NCBI RefSeq assembly: GCF_000006405.1
Contig: NW_003202288.1
Location: forward strand, 141,141 to 205,140
From: Perkinsus marinus ATCC 50983
Lineage: Eukaryota; Perkinsozoa; Perkinsida; Perkinsidae
Direction: 5' to 3'
DNA: 64,000 nucleotides
Positions 24,174-34,600 of this stretch are shown piece after piece. Below the pieces are notes generated by a model. The model had not been told where the DNA came from. It was given only the letters and a program-made list of their open reading frames with translations, and made no database searches. The position numbers and the translations under genes were made by a program. Numbering within the stretch: position 1 is the first letter of the stretch; the number at the start of each line of letters is the position of its first letter.

Positions 24174-24780
24174 TTAAGCAGTATCTCCCTCCTTAGGCAC
24201 GGCAGGCACCTCGACGCCAACCAGATCACAAAGGTCTTCGTAAAACAGTGCCGTAGACTTGAGGACATCGTTGATAGCATCTTCAAGCTCTGCAACGTCT
24301 TCTTTACCTTCAATCTCGCAGATCATTCGCCACGCCTTCATCGACGCCTCCTCGAATTTGGCCTCTTCATCGGGCGTGTCCGAGAAGTCAATAGCCCGCA
24401 AATACTCGCTCTGCCAGTACGGTATCTAACACAATGTGAATCCACGCATCAAAATAAGCTCATCAGAACATCTCTACGGTTCTCTCGTAGAACAATTATA
24501 TGCGCTTCAACTAGCTTTGAATAACACACCGCACATCAGTTCTCTATGTATGCCTCATAATATCCATACCGCACGATCCTAGGTTCGCATCAAGGCTCGT
24601 CGATGTGAATCGCGCCATCTCACCATCGCTAGGAGCCGAATGCTCCTCAACCGAACTGTCTCCGCCTTTTTAGTGCTTTTCCCTCGATGCTTTTTGCTCA
24701 ATTCGAGTTGCTCCCGAATGAGTTCCAAACGATCCTTCAGAAGCTGCCTAAGACGAATTCCAAGTGACTTGCAATAACTC
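24174..24780 (-). CDS. Hypothetical small acidic protein
   Basis: The last exon (24174-24425) encodes PYWQSEYLRAIDFSDTPDEE and KAWRMICEIEG..., ending PAVPKEGDTA and a stop, preceded by a good acceptor. An upstream open segment at ~24.6-24.78 kb encodes a basic helix (RLRQLLKDRLELIREQLELS). The junction between them is not resolved. No family recognised. Confidence 0.4.
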
Positions 24781-24809
24781 CGGCGTCGGATAGTTTATCT
24801 AAACAACCT

Positions 24810-24881
24810 TCCGATGTAGTCTAGCTGGTTAGGATTCGTGGCTCTCACCCACGCGACCGGGGTTCGAGTCCCCGCATCGGA
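24810..24881 (+). tRNA. trnE(CTC): tRNA-Glu (anticodon CTC)
   Basis: A 72-nt cloverleaf. The acceptor stem TCCGATG/CATCGGA pairs perfectly, the anticodon stem CGTGG/CCACG encloses loop CTCTCAC with anticodon CTC at 24844-24846, and the T arm is CGGGG TTCGAGT CCCCG. The D arm carries the A box TAGTCTAGCTGGTTAGGA. No intron. It is the only tRNA here whose acceptor stem pairs. Confidence 0.96.
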
Positions 24882-25632
24882 AACTTTTAAATTCTTTGAG
24901 GAATTTAGGAGGAGTCAACCGAATTCATTTGGTCGGAAAACCAATCATCATTTTACTACTCTACCATTGATGAGAAAGTCTCAATACCTACCCACCGGCC
25001 TCACCGAGGTTCGTGTTGTACACAGTAGGGCTTCCCACCAAATGATACCCAACCGCCCCCTTCCTTCACGGAGGCTCCTCTATCACACATGACCATCGAT
25101 GTCTGACTCGTATCGAGGGGCTTCGACAACCCCGGGACAACCTTCAAATGAGAACACTTCACGCCCGCCACAGACGACACACTGTGAACAGAAAGCAGCC
25201 GCCACTGTGCGACGATCAGCATGAGGGCACAAACACTTCACCATAGAACATAGCCAAGACAAAGGGTTCCGAGAGAGTTCATAAACGCACAGGACAACCA
25301 TGCGACATTTTGTTAATGTTACTAACACTACAGCAGCGAATATGAGAGAAATAAATTCCCTGTGCGCTAAGATACACATGAAATGGGGTTCTGAGGAGAG
25401 GAACTTCGTAGTAATAGAGCTCAATAGGAACGATGGCAACAGTAGTTGAGAACGACCCGACGGGGCATCCTGCATTATACCATCATCATCGTATCCCAGA
25501 AGACAACCAATAATACACATCAGCACACTGCCTTATACATCTAGCAGTGTGTGTTACTTTTATCTACAACATCATTATATGAGCCTTTCTCAAAGTCACC
25601 ATCATATAGCCTGGATGCACTCACGGCCTTGC
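24882..25632. other. No supported gene
   Basis: Short ORFs on both strands without domain features. The T-rich tract expected for pol III termination (CTTTTAAATT) follows the tRNA immediately. Confidence 0.4.
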
Positions 25633-26193
25633 TCATGCCATATCGTCAGCAGCAAGCCTGTTCATAAAGATGCTCAACTGCTCCTTCACTCTGTTAATCT
25701 GATACTGCAACGTCAATCGCGCCAGCGTCATAATCTCATCATCAGCATCCTCCTCTTCAACTGCCGGCGCCTCGTACCCCACAGGTACGAATTCAGGCGC
25801 GTTAGGATTCAACGCGGGCTCTTTATTGTCTCTTTCGGAAGTGTTCGGTGAGAATTCAGGAGCATCACCATTGAAAGCTTCTGATTGATATCCAAAGTCA
25901 CGGCTCGGCAACGAGATAGCATCTCCAGACCAACACGAGCTCTTCTCTGAATCATATGACGTCGTCGGCGTCATGAGCGCTCCCAAAGCAACCGTTGACT
26001 CTGCCATACAATAAGGTGACGGGGGCTCCGGCAACAACGTGGAGCGATTAGGATCGGGTAGCAAATCAAGGATAGGATTTTCGTTATAATAGTCGGCAAG
26101 ATCCTCGAGCGAACCGAACTCTCTCTGAACGTTGCTCGCAGTGTCTTCGAAATTTTCAGGTTGATGGTGGAAGTAAGTGTCGAGGCCTGACAT
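25633..26193 (-). CDS. PAM2-motif protein (predicted poly(A)-binding-protein interactor)
   Basis: Single-exon ORF of 186 aa starting MSGLDTYFHHQPENFEDTAS. It contains ALNPNAPEFVPVG, which fits the PAM2 consensus (L-N-x-x-A-x-E-F-x-P) that binds the MLLE domain of poly(A)-binding protein. A second, imperfect copy AFNGDAPEFSPN lies about 20 residues earlier. The C-terminus (LARLTLQYQINRVKEQLSIF) is amphipathic and probably helical, and the rest is acidic and low in complexity. PAM2 proteins usually act in mRNA deadenylation or translation. The intronless structure is unusual for this neighbourhood. Confidence 0.65.
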   Translation of the reverse strand: MSGLDTYFHHQPENFEDTASNVQREFGSLEDLADYYNENPILDLLPDPNRSTLLPEPPSPYCMAESTVALGALMTPTTSYDSEKSSCWSGDAISLPSRDFGYQSEAFNGDAPEFSPNTSERDNKEPALNPNAPEFVPVGYEAPAVEEEDADDEIMTLARLTLQYQINRVKEQLSIFMNRLAADDMA

Positions 26194-27234
26194 ACCTCAA
26201 CTAGGGTGAATGAGAGAATAAATGGAACAACTGAGGCTACTGTCTCCGATCGCCTACTATAACGTTAGCCTACAACAACGCATCCCTAAGGATCGACCCC
26301 TCATGAAACACTCAACACAATTCTCCTACCATGTAGCATCCAGGAGAGATAGATGAACACTCCTCTCTATTAGAGCCAACCTGACCGTTGATGTGCAGGC
26401 GACCGTTATGGCTACACACAAGGCTGACAGTAGCTCATGTCGAATCTGCGTCAGGGGGAATTCCAAAAATTCCGGTACTGAAAACTCCATCGTGAGGCCA
26501 CAGAGTAAACGTAATAATATTCACAACAGTGCGGATTGAATTTTTCAACACCGCATTGAAAGAGTCGATAATATCTTTACGGCCCCGGCAACCTCGTCGA
26601 AGACTTCTTTGCCGTCAATGACGATGTAGGCCAAAAAACCGCACCAAGTGGGAATCTCTAAAAAGAAAAGTCCCGTCAACAAGAGGTACGAATAGAATCA
26701 CAAAAATCAGAGGCCGTGAGACGGAGCGAAATTCAACGGCAAGAAGTCGTTCGAATGACCAGTTGAATAAATCGCAGAATAATGTCGGGTGCCGGGATCG
26801 AACCCGAACCAGAGTAGTGCTTCCATGAGACTTCCATTGAGCCGTACTGAGAGAAGGATAGAGGTGCTTGATGATACTGCCCTACCGAGCCGCATATGAT
26901 AACACCTCCATCGTGCTAAGAGAAATGAAGAGAAGCAGTAAAAATAACAAGGCAACAATTCTCAGCTTGGTGATCGCATACACTACTAAGAATCATCATC
27001 GATTCAGACTAAACACCAACTGATCATCCAGAGAACACCAAAAATACTTCTCATGCCCTCCACCAACTCCAAGCGGAAAATAGCAGAAACACGATATTAG
27101 AAACACCACATGGGAGGAGACCACCACTCAATACAGCGTGATAAGCAAACGTCGAGCCTGGAAGCCATTCCCTTGAGAAAGCATATAGAAATACCTGAGA
27201 GCAACTAAACAGTCAATGACACCACTGAGGTGGC
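26194..27234. other. Intergenic, with a tRNA-like element at ~26780-26860 (minus)
   Basis: No supported coding exon. The minus strand carries A-box-like CGGCTCAATGGAAG and the B box GGGTTCGATCCC at normal tRNA spacing, followed by GGCACCCGACATTATT. The acceptor stem does not pair. Confidence 0.45.
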
Positions 27235-29712
27235 TTACTCGAGTTTGTCTCTGGGGAAGTTGAACAAGATGTTCATCAGCCGATAATAGCCGACATAATT
27301 CGCAAATTCGTGCTTGCTAAAGTTGCGCACTGTTTTAATCTGAACATAATTCTAAACCATTACTGATACCACACTTCCCTCACTTCATCGTCCCTCACCC
27401 CACACAACTCTGGTCGATAGTCTCTACCAGCAAGAACCTCACCAACATCAAAGCCAACAACAAACCCACCTCCGATTTCTAAACCGCCATGATGTCCCAT
27501 ACAGTTTAACACCACGTTTATACCTGACAACGAAACGATTCCAACCCGACAAAACCCGAGACCTCTCACTCTTCCCCGTCCCACTTCGAGAACAGCCTAG
27601 ACATCGTAAGATGGTAAGCCGGAATGTAACCGTTGTATATCGTGTTATCATACCTAAATCCTCGTCGACAAATTTCTGCCATAAAAGCTACCTCATAGAC
27701 ACATAGTGCGACACAGGGAAAGCCTCACACCACTCGTCACATACGATGAGGAGTGGGAACTTTGTCTGTACCTAGCACAGAGCATTTATATATACAACCG
27801 CATCTTCTGCCTCTACGTAGAGTAATTTCTCATCATCCCATCTAGCAAAGGGCCCTCCCTACTTTCAACTGCTCGAAAAGCTCATATACAGCCTGACAAG
27901 CATAAGCCTGGTTGTCCAACGCAAAGTCCACTATTTCCCACAAGGTCTTCGGCTCCGGCAAAGGGGTCGTCATTGACGGTATCTACCTCCCTCTCATCAC
28001 AACATATTCACCACCAGTGATAGCCATGCTCTTCCCTTACTAATGTTCTAATGCAGAACTTGATACACGAATTCGAGTATGAAAAGTCCCAACACCAACA
28101 CATGTAGTTGATGGTTTACAACCCCACCTTACCTTCACATCCCTACGATAGTGGGCCATCCTCTCGAGCTTGTACCTACACACAGTCCTCAATAGCAACG
28201 ACATGACCAACACGCTTACTCTATCTGCTCGGTGGTGAGCTGTTCCAAATCGATACCATCTCCGAACTTAATCACGAGCTCCTTATGAACCGCCTTCTCA
28301 ATCAACGGAGAATACAACCGCCTCGTGAAGTTCAAATCATTGCCATCCAACGCCCTACTCAAAATATTCAAAAATCGCTTCGCTCCGCCCTTCCCACCTT
28401 CTCCCATACACCTTCATATCCACCGGCATTTGCTCGAAGAATTCTCTATTGCGAATTGACGTTCTTTCCAAAAACTGCTGACTAAACTCATTTTGAATAT
28501 ACAACCCCGCATTGCTCCGCTTGATCTCGGCAATTTCCTGACCTCATCCGTATCTTCCCCAAAACGCCCTCGATGAACCTTACCCTATTGTACCGAGACA
28601 GGAGCGGCTCGTAGATCACCAACCACCCATTAAGGCGCGCCCAACACACGATGTAGTTCAACACCCCCGATTTCCCAGAACCTACAGTGGAGCTTCGCCC
28701 TAGTGATATGAAAACTGCATATCACCGCGAATATCGCGTTTTCACCGAGTTTTACGCACCACTTCGCGTAAAACGGGTGAAACTTTAGTGTGAACGAGAC
28801 CGCTATGCAAAGTTATATCTTAAACATCTTCAATTTTTGAGAGTTCGGAAGTCAAATTTGAGTAACATCAAGTTGATAACGATGTGAATCGATTGACTCG
28901 TCATATAAGCGTGCTGCGCCTATATTCGGACTCCCGAACTGAAGGAAGCCATCTCGAAAATCTAGACGTGCGTAACTGTTTAGTTCGCACCGTATAAAAC
29001 GACCACTTCAAAGACGATACCAAAACACCCACCTCTCTTCCCATCCAATAACCATCCCCTTGAACTCTGGAAGGCCTCCTTATCCCTCAGGCACCGCAGC
29101 TGCTGCATCAACTCTAATGTGACCTTCCGTAGCATTATTCCGAGGTCCCTAAATACACTCAGGAATATATGTTCACTTTCCTCAGCGGTTTCCAATATTC
29201 TCCCCACAAATTTCATACAAATTCGTGTAGAAATGTACAAAAGCAAACGAGAATTTCCCGAAATTTCTCATAATTTTCATTTTCCCATCCTCCTCACCGC
29301 TGTCTGCTTTTTATCAGCATGATATCGCGAGGCAACTCCCCACCCTAAGAGGCCACACTAACCACAGAATTGTCGGACATGTAACCCACCATTCCCTCCG
29401 GAAGCAGCTCCATAAGTTCATCTCGAGGAAGCCGCAGGAAACGCCCCACATCAGACGCCTTGGGAAAATACTCCTCCCCTAAAACGAAAAATTCAAAAAA
29501 CGCTTCGCTCCGCTGCTCCTACCTCCACCACCCTTTCTAGGCAACCACAGGTCCGGTCGCTTAACCGGCTCCTCTAGGGGCATGTTGGTGATGTCCGGGG
29601 TAATCATATGGGACGGATATCTACCACAAACACCATAGAGGTAGTAAGAACAAGCTCTGAGCCTACAACTCTACAACGGCATCTCTCTGTTGCCTGAACT
29701 GCTGCTGGCCAT
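27235..29712 (-). CDS. MRPS29/DAP3: Mitochondrial small-subunit ribosomal protein mS29 (DAP3)
   Basis: GTP-binding protein of the mitoribosomal small subunit. The start exon MASSSSGNREM (ATG at 29712) joins to YPSHMITPDITNMPLEEP and RPDLWLPRKGG, EEYFPKASDVGRFLRLP, then RGWLLDGKRG|SGKSGVLNYIV, which forms Walker A GKRGSGKS across an intron. Later exons give LNGWLVIYEPLLSRYN, a LYIQNEFSQQ region, ALDGNDLNFTRRLYSP, LPEPKTLWEIVDFALDNQAY, KFPLLIVCDEW (Walker B region), IPAYHLTMSRLFSKWDGE and the C-terminal NYVGYYRLMNILFNFPRD with stop at 27235-27237. Order and motifs match DAP3. Introns hold a MITE-A copy, a MITE-B copy, and two homologous 43-44-bp introns (28355-28397, 29479-29522). Some middle junctions are approximate. 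Confidence 0.85.
28688..28795. mobile_element. MITE-B copy next to the Walker A acceptor of mS29
   Basis: Terminal repeats TGGAGCTTCGCCCTAGTGAT and GGGTGAAACTTTA flank an internal palindrome with CGCGAATATCGCG and TTTTACGC...GCGTAAAA. It ends 5 bp from the 3' splice site at 28682-28683. Confidence 0.75.
29166..29292 (+). mobile_element. MITE-A copy in an mS29 intron
   Basis: ATATGTTCACTTTCCTCAGC at the start, AATTTCCCGAAATTTCTCA inside, with the 3' end eroded. It is antisense to the gene. Confidence 0.65.
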
Positions 29713-30244
29713 ACGATGACGACGACGACTCGACTCCCTATAAACACCCCACCTCATGAAAAAAGACCCTTCCGAAACCCATAAAGCGAATCGGTTTTAC
29801 ACTCCATCAGTAACCAACACACTTTCCTTATCTGTATTCCCGCTTACCATACACCTATACGATTTATTCCTAGTTCTATATTCCTCCTCCATCACAATGT
29901 CAAGCGGAGATGAGCAACTCATTTCGGGCGCCTTCCCACATCCTCCTACCGTAGTTCGGCCCTTCCCCCCCTGTCCAGATGGCCCTTGGTCCTCACCCTC
30001 TCTAGGGAGGGGTATCCCAAAGACCTTACCCGTGTCCCATGCTCGGAACCCTGCAGCTCCCCGAGCCATCACCGGCACAGACCTGCTCTTCTTACCGACT
30101 CCAACGGCCAACATCCGAACCCAAACACTACCAAATCACACGACTACCCCTTCCCCCCACGTCCCGACAACTCCAACCACCCCCACCGCGAGAAACGACG
30201 ACAATCACGAGGAAGGAAAACAACAACTATAGGAACGGCCACTC
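29713..30244. other. Short convergent/upstream spacer
   Basis: Lies between the mS29 start and the SAM-carrier stop. Pyrimidine-rich on the plus strand. No supported gene. Confidence 0.4.
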
Positions 30245-31504
30245 CTAAGCTCTTGAGCCCAAAGCTTTGCTCATCTCAGACACCCAACCATACACGCCGA
30301 AAAATATAATACCCCCGGAGGACACTTGAATCACTCGAGGCAGCATGCCCCTGGTCAACGCCCCAGGCCCCTCGGTCTTCACAATCCTCATCCTGATAGA
30401 AACAACATTAACCTCCCACCGCACGGCCCTCTATTACATGGTTTTCAGGAAGGTAGCCCCACCAGCCTCAGCGCCCTTCACACTCAACATGCTCCTAGTC
30501 TTGACCACATCGAGCGGTGTAGTAATAGCAGCCGCAATGCCCCCCGCGATGGCCCCACATATCGCACCTACCATAGACCCTACCACCACTAGGAGCCCCT
30601 CATCCTAGTACCTCCAAACGGTGTGACCTCCTCCCTTCCCTGGAGCTTGGCTGCATACACCTTCAATTCTTCCCATATGGGGAACTCTATGAATCCAAAG
30701 GGGATTTCCCTCGCCAGTGTAGCCCCATAACCGGTAAAGAAGCCCCGGAGGCCGAAATTGCGATAAACGTGCGAAATCACCTACACACAACCAACTATTA
30801 TATTCACCCGTTTTACGTGAAGTGGCGTAATACTCTGTGGAAAGCCCGATACTCGCGCTATGCAGTAGTCGTGAAATATATTTTTCACTAGTGTTTTTCA
30901 TATCACTAGGGTGAAACTCCAATTTCGTAATATAGTTTCCTATAATACATACCACAACCCCTCCAACTCCCTCCCCCCACCTCCCTGTACGTCCCAAACT
31001 GCCCGGCCTGTCGATTCTGTTTGAGTATATCAGTAGGAACTCTCGCCGCACAGGCCACACACTCAGCCATAGCAGCCGAACAGCCATGCAGGAGGAAAGA
31101 GCCTTCCTTAACAGGCAAACGAGCCCTACCAAGCACACCTCTACCCTACCACATACCACACCTCGCTCACTTCGCCTGCTCATATGTAAGGAAGAACAAC
31201 GCTGCCGCCGGTGCCGACCCCAAAGCCGCCGCCCCAAGGCCACTATAAACTCCTCGGAACTACAACAAAACCTCTAAGCCCTACCAATAGGGCATCCCAT
31301 TCTCACCCCTCCGGTGGCCCAAAAACCTTGCCTGGACTGAATTCGCGTTTTGATGGTATCAACCGGGTAGAGGCCTATGTCTACAGCAAGACCAGCGCTC
31401 GCTCCCGAGACCAAGGAGCTTGCCCACGAGGGTTTCTGCTGCCTCTCAACGTGTGGTTGTGAACTACTAGTGCTGGACATTCTGATAAAACTGCCGCCCA
31501 ACAC
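30245..31504 (-). CDS. SAMC (SLC25A26-like): Mitochondrial S-adenosylmethionine carrier
   Basis: Imports SAM into the organelle in exchange for SAH. Six exons (31307-31504, 31171-31259, 30981-31125, 30612-30780, 30438-30579, 30245-30392) sum to 891 nt, 296 aa, the size of the family. The three mitochondrial-carrier signatures are PVDTIKTRIQ, VPTDILKQNRQ and PLDVVKTRSM. SAMC-specific neighbours are SRQGFW, FRGVYSGLGAAALGSAPAAA, HGCSAAMAECVACAARVPTD, REIPFGFIEFPIWEELK and RVIQVSSGGIIFFGVYG. Introns are 47, 45, 200, 32 and 45 bp; the 200-bp one contains MITE-B and the 32-bp one is the shortest found. Confidence 0.9.
30793..30945. mobile_element. MITE-B copy in SAM-carrier intron 3
   Basis: CACCCGTTTTACGTGAAGTG at one end and TTTTTCATATCACTAGGGTG then AAACTCCAATT at the other, with outer ACTATTATA/TAATATAGT. 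It makes intron 30781-30980 four times longer than its siblings. Confidence 0.75.
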
Positions 31505-31603
31505 TACGAAGAGGAGGGCCCAAACTCAAGATTAGTCGCCCACAGAACAGTAAATCCAATAATACGAAATTATACAACTTATTCAGTAATATTGATACAG
31601 TGC

Positions 31604-34600
31604 TCACCCAAAACGGCTAACACTACTAGCTTCGCTCCGCCGGCGACATGACGAACCGCCTCCTCCCGAACCAGGGTCGCTCAGCAGCAGGCTGTGACCA
31701 TACCCAGCCGAGCAGGCCCCCATTCTAACGGCTCCGATACTACCAATAACCGACGGCACGTACTGACAGGACCGCTGGGATCTCCTCGGGGGAGCCGCGG
31801 CCAGCCACGACCCATGGACGGTTGGTGGTGGGTTAAGTCGGCCTAACTGACCATAACAATCAGAACCCCAGGAGTACACTTGCCCTTGAGAGTCTATCGC
31901 CAAGGCGTGAGCAAAGCCACATGACAGAGCCTTGAACCGCTTGCCCGGGGGGAAATTGGTGACCTTTCGAGGGCAGGTCAGCTCCAGCGGAGCCCCAGGG
32001 GGCAATGCCAGCTGCCCGCTCTCGTTGCTACCCCAAGCCCACACGTCCCCTAACGTCGTCAAACACGCCGTGAATGCCCCACCACACGCCACACTGCCGA
32101 CCACCCCGTCCTTCTCAGTGCCCACCTCCACTACTTCAGGAGTGGGGCATCGGCAGCTATTGCCCCCCTCGCCTGGGGGGAAGGTCTCAGCCGAGAATCC
32201 CAGGCCCAACTGACCGAACTCCCCCCAGCCCCAGCAGTACAGTTGCCCACCTATAGTCACTGCTGCTGTATGGGCCTCCCCACACGCCACCGAGGCAAAT
32301 CTACTGCGCGAAACCCCACTGGTGAGCATCATCGGTCTGGTCACTATCGAGTCGTTCTGGACATCATAATGAGCTTCAACCTTCTCAATACCCAGCTGAC
32401 CCCCCTCCCCTCTCCCCCAGGCCCAAAGGCGGCCCTCACCATCAATAGCAACAGCATGATACGAGCCGCAACCCACAGTCGTAGCCCTGCACCCTCCTCC
32501 TAGGGAGACCTCCACCACCCCCTCCCCTCGACCGACCCTGCTAGAGGTCGGAGAGGCCGTCAAGTCCCCCACCTGCCAAAGGCGACCATCCTCCGACAGA
32601 GCCACCACAGCAGAGGCAGCACAGGAGACCGCCTCGATAACAACCCCATGAGGAAGGCGTGGCAAGCGAACCTCAGGGAAGCCAGACCCCCACACGTAGA
32701 GCCTCCCCTCATCACAGACTGCTGCCGACACGCCATCTCCAGCCGATACCACCATCAGCCTCCTGCCCTTCATCGACATCAACCTTACCGGTCTGGGCAT
32801 CCAACCTACCCCCTCATACCGCACTCCCAGCTGATTCCGATCGTCACTACCAAAAGCGAAGCAGGTCCCTCTGGTGACCTCTTGCGTGTCCGACAACACG
32901 GGCGCGGTCGCTACCTTATCCCGACCCTCCAGGGCCACAGCCGACCCCTGCTGGAAAGCCACCATTACACACGGCTTGGACAGGTCCATGGCCCAAGGGA
33001 GCCTTTCAACGTCAACACCCTCCATACTAGAAGCTAATACCTCATCCACCTCCTCGTCCCCAAGGACCGGCCCCGTGAGCCCTTCAGCACTCTCAGCTCT
33101 CTCTAGGGGTCCACTTTCCAGCCGAGGCGGAGCGAAGCTCATACCCTCTTTTGCATCCTCCCCACAGGCCCTAAAGATATCCCCATACTTCTCCACCTTC
33201 AGCACCGCCCCCTTCGCATAAGCGTACAGGCCCAACCGCCATGCTAGCCAAGCCACTATTCTCTCTCCCTTCCCCAGCCGATACCTGGGATCCCCATACC
33301 CTCCAGGGCCCACCAACATCGCCAGCGCTTGTAGGAGCAACATTGCCGACAACTCCGGGGAACTATTACTCGCCGCGGCGATCCCTTTAACACACCATAG
33401 GCCTGCTATCAGCTCAGGGTCGGTCGGACGGAGCGCCAAGACCGACCTAGATAGGGTAGGAAAACACGCAAGCACCCCCGCACTCCTCTTCTCCCTCGCT
33501 GCCGACCACGCCCCTTGGACCAACAGTCGTTCCCTATAAGAGGCACTACGACTCTTTGGCAACCTCGTAGATGACGGCAGGCAACAGGCCAACACTAGCC
33601 CTTCCAAAGGCACTCCTGATAGCTGCTTCTGGATCCATCTCACCCCGAGGGCCTCATGGACCTTCACAGCAGCCCTAGCGGGCTCCCTCAGCCCCTTGGG
33701 TGGCCGATGCCTCACAGTATAGACCTTGGATGGCCTCAGCATCGCCTCGAGTTCGATCATGCGAGCCCCCTCTGGCTCCAGTACGGCCCCCTCAACCGCT
33801 TGCCAAATTCCAGGCCGGCGACCCCTCCGTCTCAACAGAGTCTTCTCCACAGTAGCCTCAGGGAGGGCCATCCTCAACTCCCACGACATGGCCCGTAGCA
33901 GCTCTGGTGGGTCCAACAGGGCCAAGCCCACCACTACGACGGGCGGAGGTGCCTCCCGAACCCCTATAGACAACATCACAGCTAACATCACATACAGAGA
34001 GGCAGCGATAGCCGCCGGATCGTCACTCGGTGAAAAGCGTCCATCCAAGGCGGTGTTGAAGAGCACACAGAATAGGGCCTCCCCATAGGAAACTCCACCC
34101 GCCGAGCCACCAGCCTTTCCAGGCAATATATTCCCATACCGTCTCGCGGTGTACTTACACGCCCGACCTACCATAAACACGCACCACGGCACCAACCTCT
34201 CCTGCATGAAGTTCACTTCCAACACCCCCTGCTCCTCCCGACACCTCCTCAGCTCCTCCGCCACTATCACCGCTATTGCCCCCAAGGGCAGACCCATCTC
34301 CCTCAACGCTGCCTTACATACCACCATAGTCGACCCCCCACGCACCCTCTGCCTCCTCAGTGCCTCCCTCGCTTTCAAACCCACTTGATGTGGAAGAATA
34401 CCTCTGGGATAACCTACCTTCAGAGCATAGGGGAAGCGAGCCATCTCGAAGGCTTCCTCAACACTGGGTCGGGCGATGCCCTCCACCGTCACCGACCCCA
34501 CAGTAACCCGATCCTCAGCCGAGACCCCAGCCCAGGTCCAGTCGACCTTCTGCCCCTCATTCAGCACACATGCCTCATGACACGTATCCTCACTTCTGAA

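Noticed and set aside
29756-30232. 158-codon plus-strand proline/threonine-rich ORF
   Set aside because: It lies in the spacer between the mS29 start and the SAM-carrier stop, has no splice or domain support, and its composition reflects pyrimidine-rich DNA.
30605-31243. 212-codon ORF, plus shared HPSDMKNTS peptide in three ORFs
   Set aside because: The shared peptide is the translation of MITE-B copies; the ORF runs through SAM-carrier introns in the wrong frame.
32648-33037. Many 60-150-codon plus-strand ORFs across 31.9-35.4 kb
   Set aside because: Antisense shadows of the long RCC1 ORF.
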